In this document: positions 5,484-6,377 of the stretch, piece by piece
How the letters are laid out: each line of letters begins with the position of its first letter
How positions within the stretch are numbered: position 1 is the stretch's first letter
Origin: Erysipelotrichia bacterium
GTDB lineage: Bacteria > Bacillota_I > Bacilli_A > Erysipelotrichales > Erysipelotrichaceae
Reading direction: 5' to 3'
Length of the DNA stretch: 6,377 nucleotides
Assembly: GCA_009929095.1 (NCBI GenBank)
Contig: SABF01000088.1
Location: 1 to 6,377 of the forward strand
Program-made: the position numbers and the translations under genes
Notes under the pieces: generated by a model
Seen by the model: the letters and a program-made list of their open reading frames with translations, nothing else
What the model was told of the DNA's origin: nothing
Database searches by the model: none

Positions 5484-6377
5484 ATGACATTTGATATAGT
5501 TATCAATCCAGCCGGAGCCTCCGGATGGACAGGGAAAGTATGGGATAAACTGGAGCCTCTGTTTCAGAACAGCAGTCAGGAATGTCTGATACATTTTTCT
5601 TCTATCGAACATGGAATTGAAGAAATAGTTCGGGAACTTACAGCAAAAGACAAACAGATCAATCTTGTTATTGTCGGCGGCGATGGTACGATGAACGCTG
5701 CTGTAAATGGCATTAGGGATCTTTCCAGAGTCCATCTTGGCTATATTCCAGCCGGTTCCGGCAATGATCTGAGCAGAGGCCTTAAGCTGCCAAAGGATCG
5801 AAAGTCAATAGCTGAAATGATCCTGAAGGGAGAGGTCAGGAGAAAAGCAGATGTCGGTGAAATTGTATGTCACAATCAGTGCGACATCATTGATCCGCTT
5901 ACGCATGAAAAGAATCCGGCAATTGTGGAGAAACCATATGTCCGAAGGTTCAACGTCTCCAGCGGAATAGGATTTGATGCGGAAATCTATGAAAAGGCAG
6001 ATGAATCCGCCTATGCCAAAAAACTGTTCAATCAGCTGTTTGTAGGCAAAATGATTTATGGATTTGAATGTCTGAAACTGATTATGAACTATAAAACAAA
6101 TAATTACGAAATATCATATGACAGAAAGCCAGCTGTGCATGTCAGCAACGCTCATTTCTCTTTGTGCATGATTCATCCTTATGAAGGCGGCGGTTTCTGC
6201 TTCTGTCCGAATGCAGATGGAAGCGACGGAATGTTTTCGACAATGACAGTTGCCGGTTTCAGTCCCAGGGAAGTCATTGCTCTGATGCCTGGTGTCAACT
6301 CGGGCAGACACCTGAAGAATCCCAAATGCAGTTTTTCGGAAACTAAAACAGCGGAGATTCATTCCGAAGATATGGTG
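5484..6377 (+). CDS. Diacylglycerol kinase-family lipid kinase (DgkB/YegS-like), 3' end outside the window
   Basis: The first 298 codons are present with no stop at the window end; family members are about 290-320 aa, so only a short tail is missing. These cytoplasmic, membrane-associated enzymes phosphorylate diacylglycerol or related lipids with ATP, recycling diacylglycerol into phospholipid synthesis; the substrate here cannot be read from sequence. The catalytic domain opens with FDIVINPAGASG, has the nucleotide-binding GGDGT at 65-69, and has PAGSGND at 89-95. FNVSSGIGFDAEIYE starts the C-terminal beta domain at about 156, and GGGFCFCPNADGSDG at 235-249 corresponds to the usual GGGF-x-P-A-x-DDG region. 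Residues 129-155 appear as an extra segment between the two conserved parts. ATG 5484 was chosen by its GAGG; ATG 5469 would add five residues. The gene follows the clpB terminator by 46 nt, so it is probably not part of the heat-shock operon. Confidence 0.93.
   Translation, partial: MTFDIVINPAGASGWTGKVWDKLEPLFQNSSQECLIHFSSIEHGIEEIVRELTAKDKQINLVIVGGDGTMNAAVNGIRDLSRVHLGYIPAGSGNDLSRGLKLPKDRKSIAEMILKGEVRRKADVGEIVCHNQCDIIDPLTHEKNPAIVEKPYVRRFNVSSGIGFDAEIYEKADESAYAKKLFNQLFVGKMIYGFECLKLIMNYKTNNYEISYDRKPAVHVSNAHFSLCMIHPYEGGGFCFCPNADGSDGMFSTMTVAGFSPREVIALMPGVNSGRHLKNPKCSFSETKTAEIHSEDMV

Overview
The window joins two unlike pieces of DNA, with a boundary near position 895-910. From about 907 to the end it is compact, purine-rich coding DNA, all on the plus strand, of low-GC Firmicutes character. 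The style of the DnaK tail, DnaJ and ClpB is closest to what I associate with Erysipelotrichaceae-like bacteria; that placement is inference from protein flavour, not a database match. Positions 1 to about 900 are AT-rich, have no long reading frame, and look like the end of an integrated element next to a tRNA gene from another genome, possibly a proteobacterium (weak inference).

Left piece (1 to about 900). Read on the minus strand, it runs from remnants of tiny reading frames (900 to 580), through a 13-bp inverted repeat (538-569), a very small frame (352-426) and three tandem 11-mers (247-280), to a tRNA-Phe(GAA) that keeps its 3' part but has lost its 5' part (119-179). A rho-independent terminator follows (83-107). 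A 3' tRNA fragment with its own terminator is what remains at one end of an element integrated into a tRNA gene.

Right piece (about 907 to 6377). It begins inside dnaK, of which only the last 189 or so codons are present. Then come complete dnaJ (379 aa), complete clpB (851 aa), a strong terminator (5408-5437), and a diacylglycerol-kinase-family lipid kinase that runs off the window end. DnaK with DnaJ loads and remodels misfolded proteins, and ClpB threads aggregates through its pore after handover from DnaK, so the three genes form a complete disaggregase set apart from GrpE. hrcA and grpE, which often precede dnaK in Firmicutes, are not in the window. The spacers between the chaperone genes hold several hairpins, three of them in the 169-nt dnaK-dnaJ gap, which suggests post-transcriptional control of the operon.

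The abrupt loss of the DnaK frame, with unrelated DNA upstream, is best explained by a chimeric assembly. A real insertion into dnaK is possible but less likely. I see no convincing new multi-gene system; the most notable signals are the junction, the att-like tRNA remnant with its flanking repeats, and the hairpin-rich spacers of the chaperone operon.
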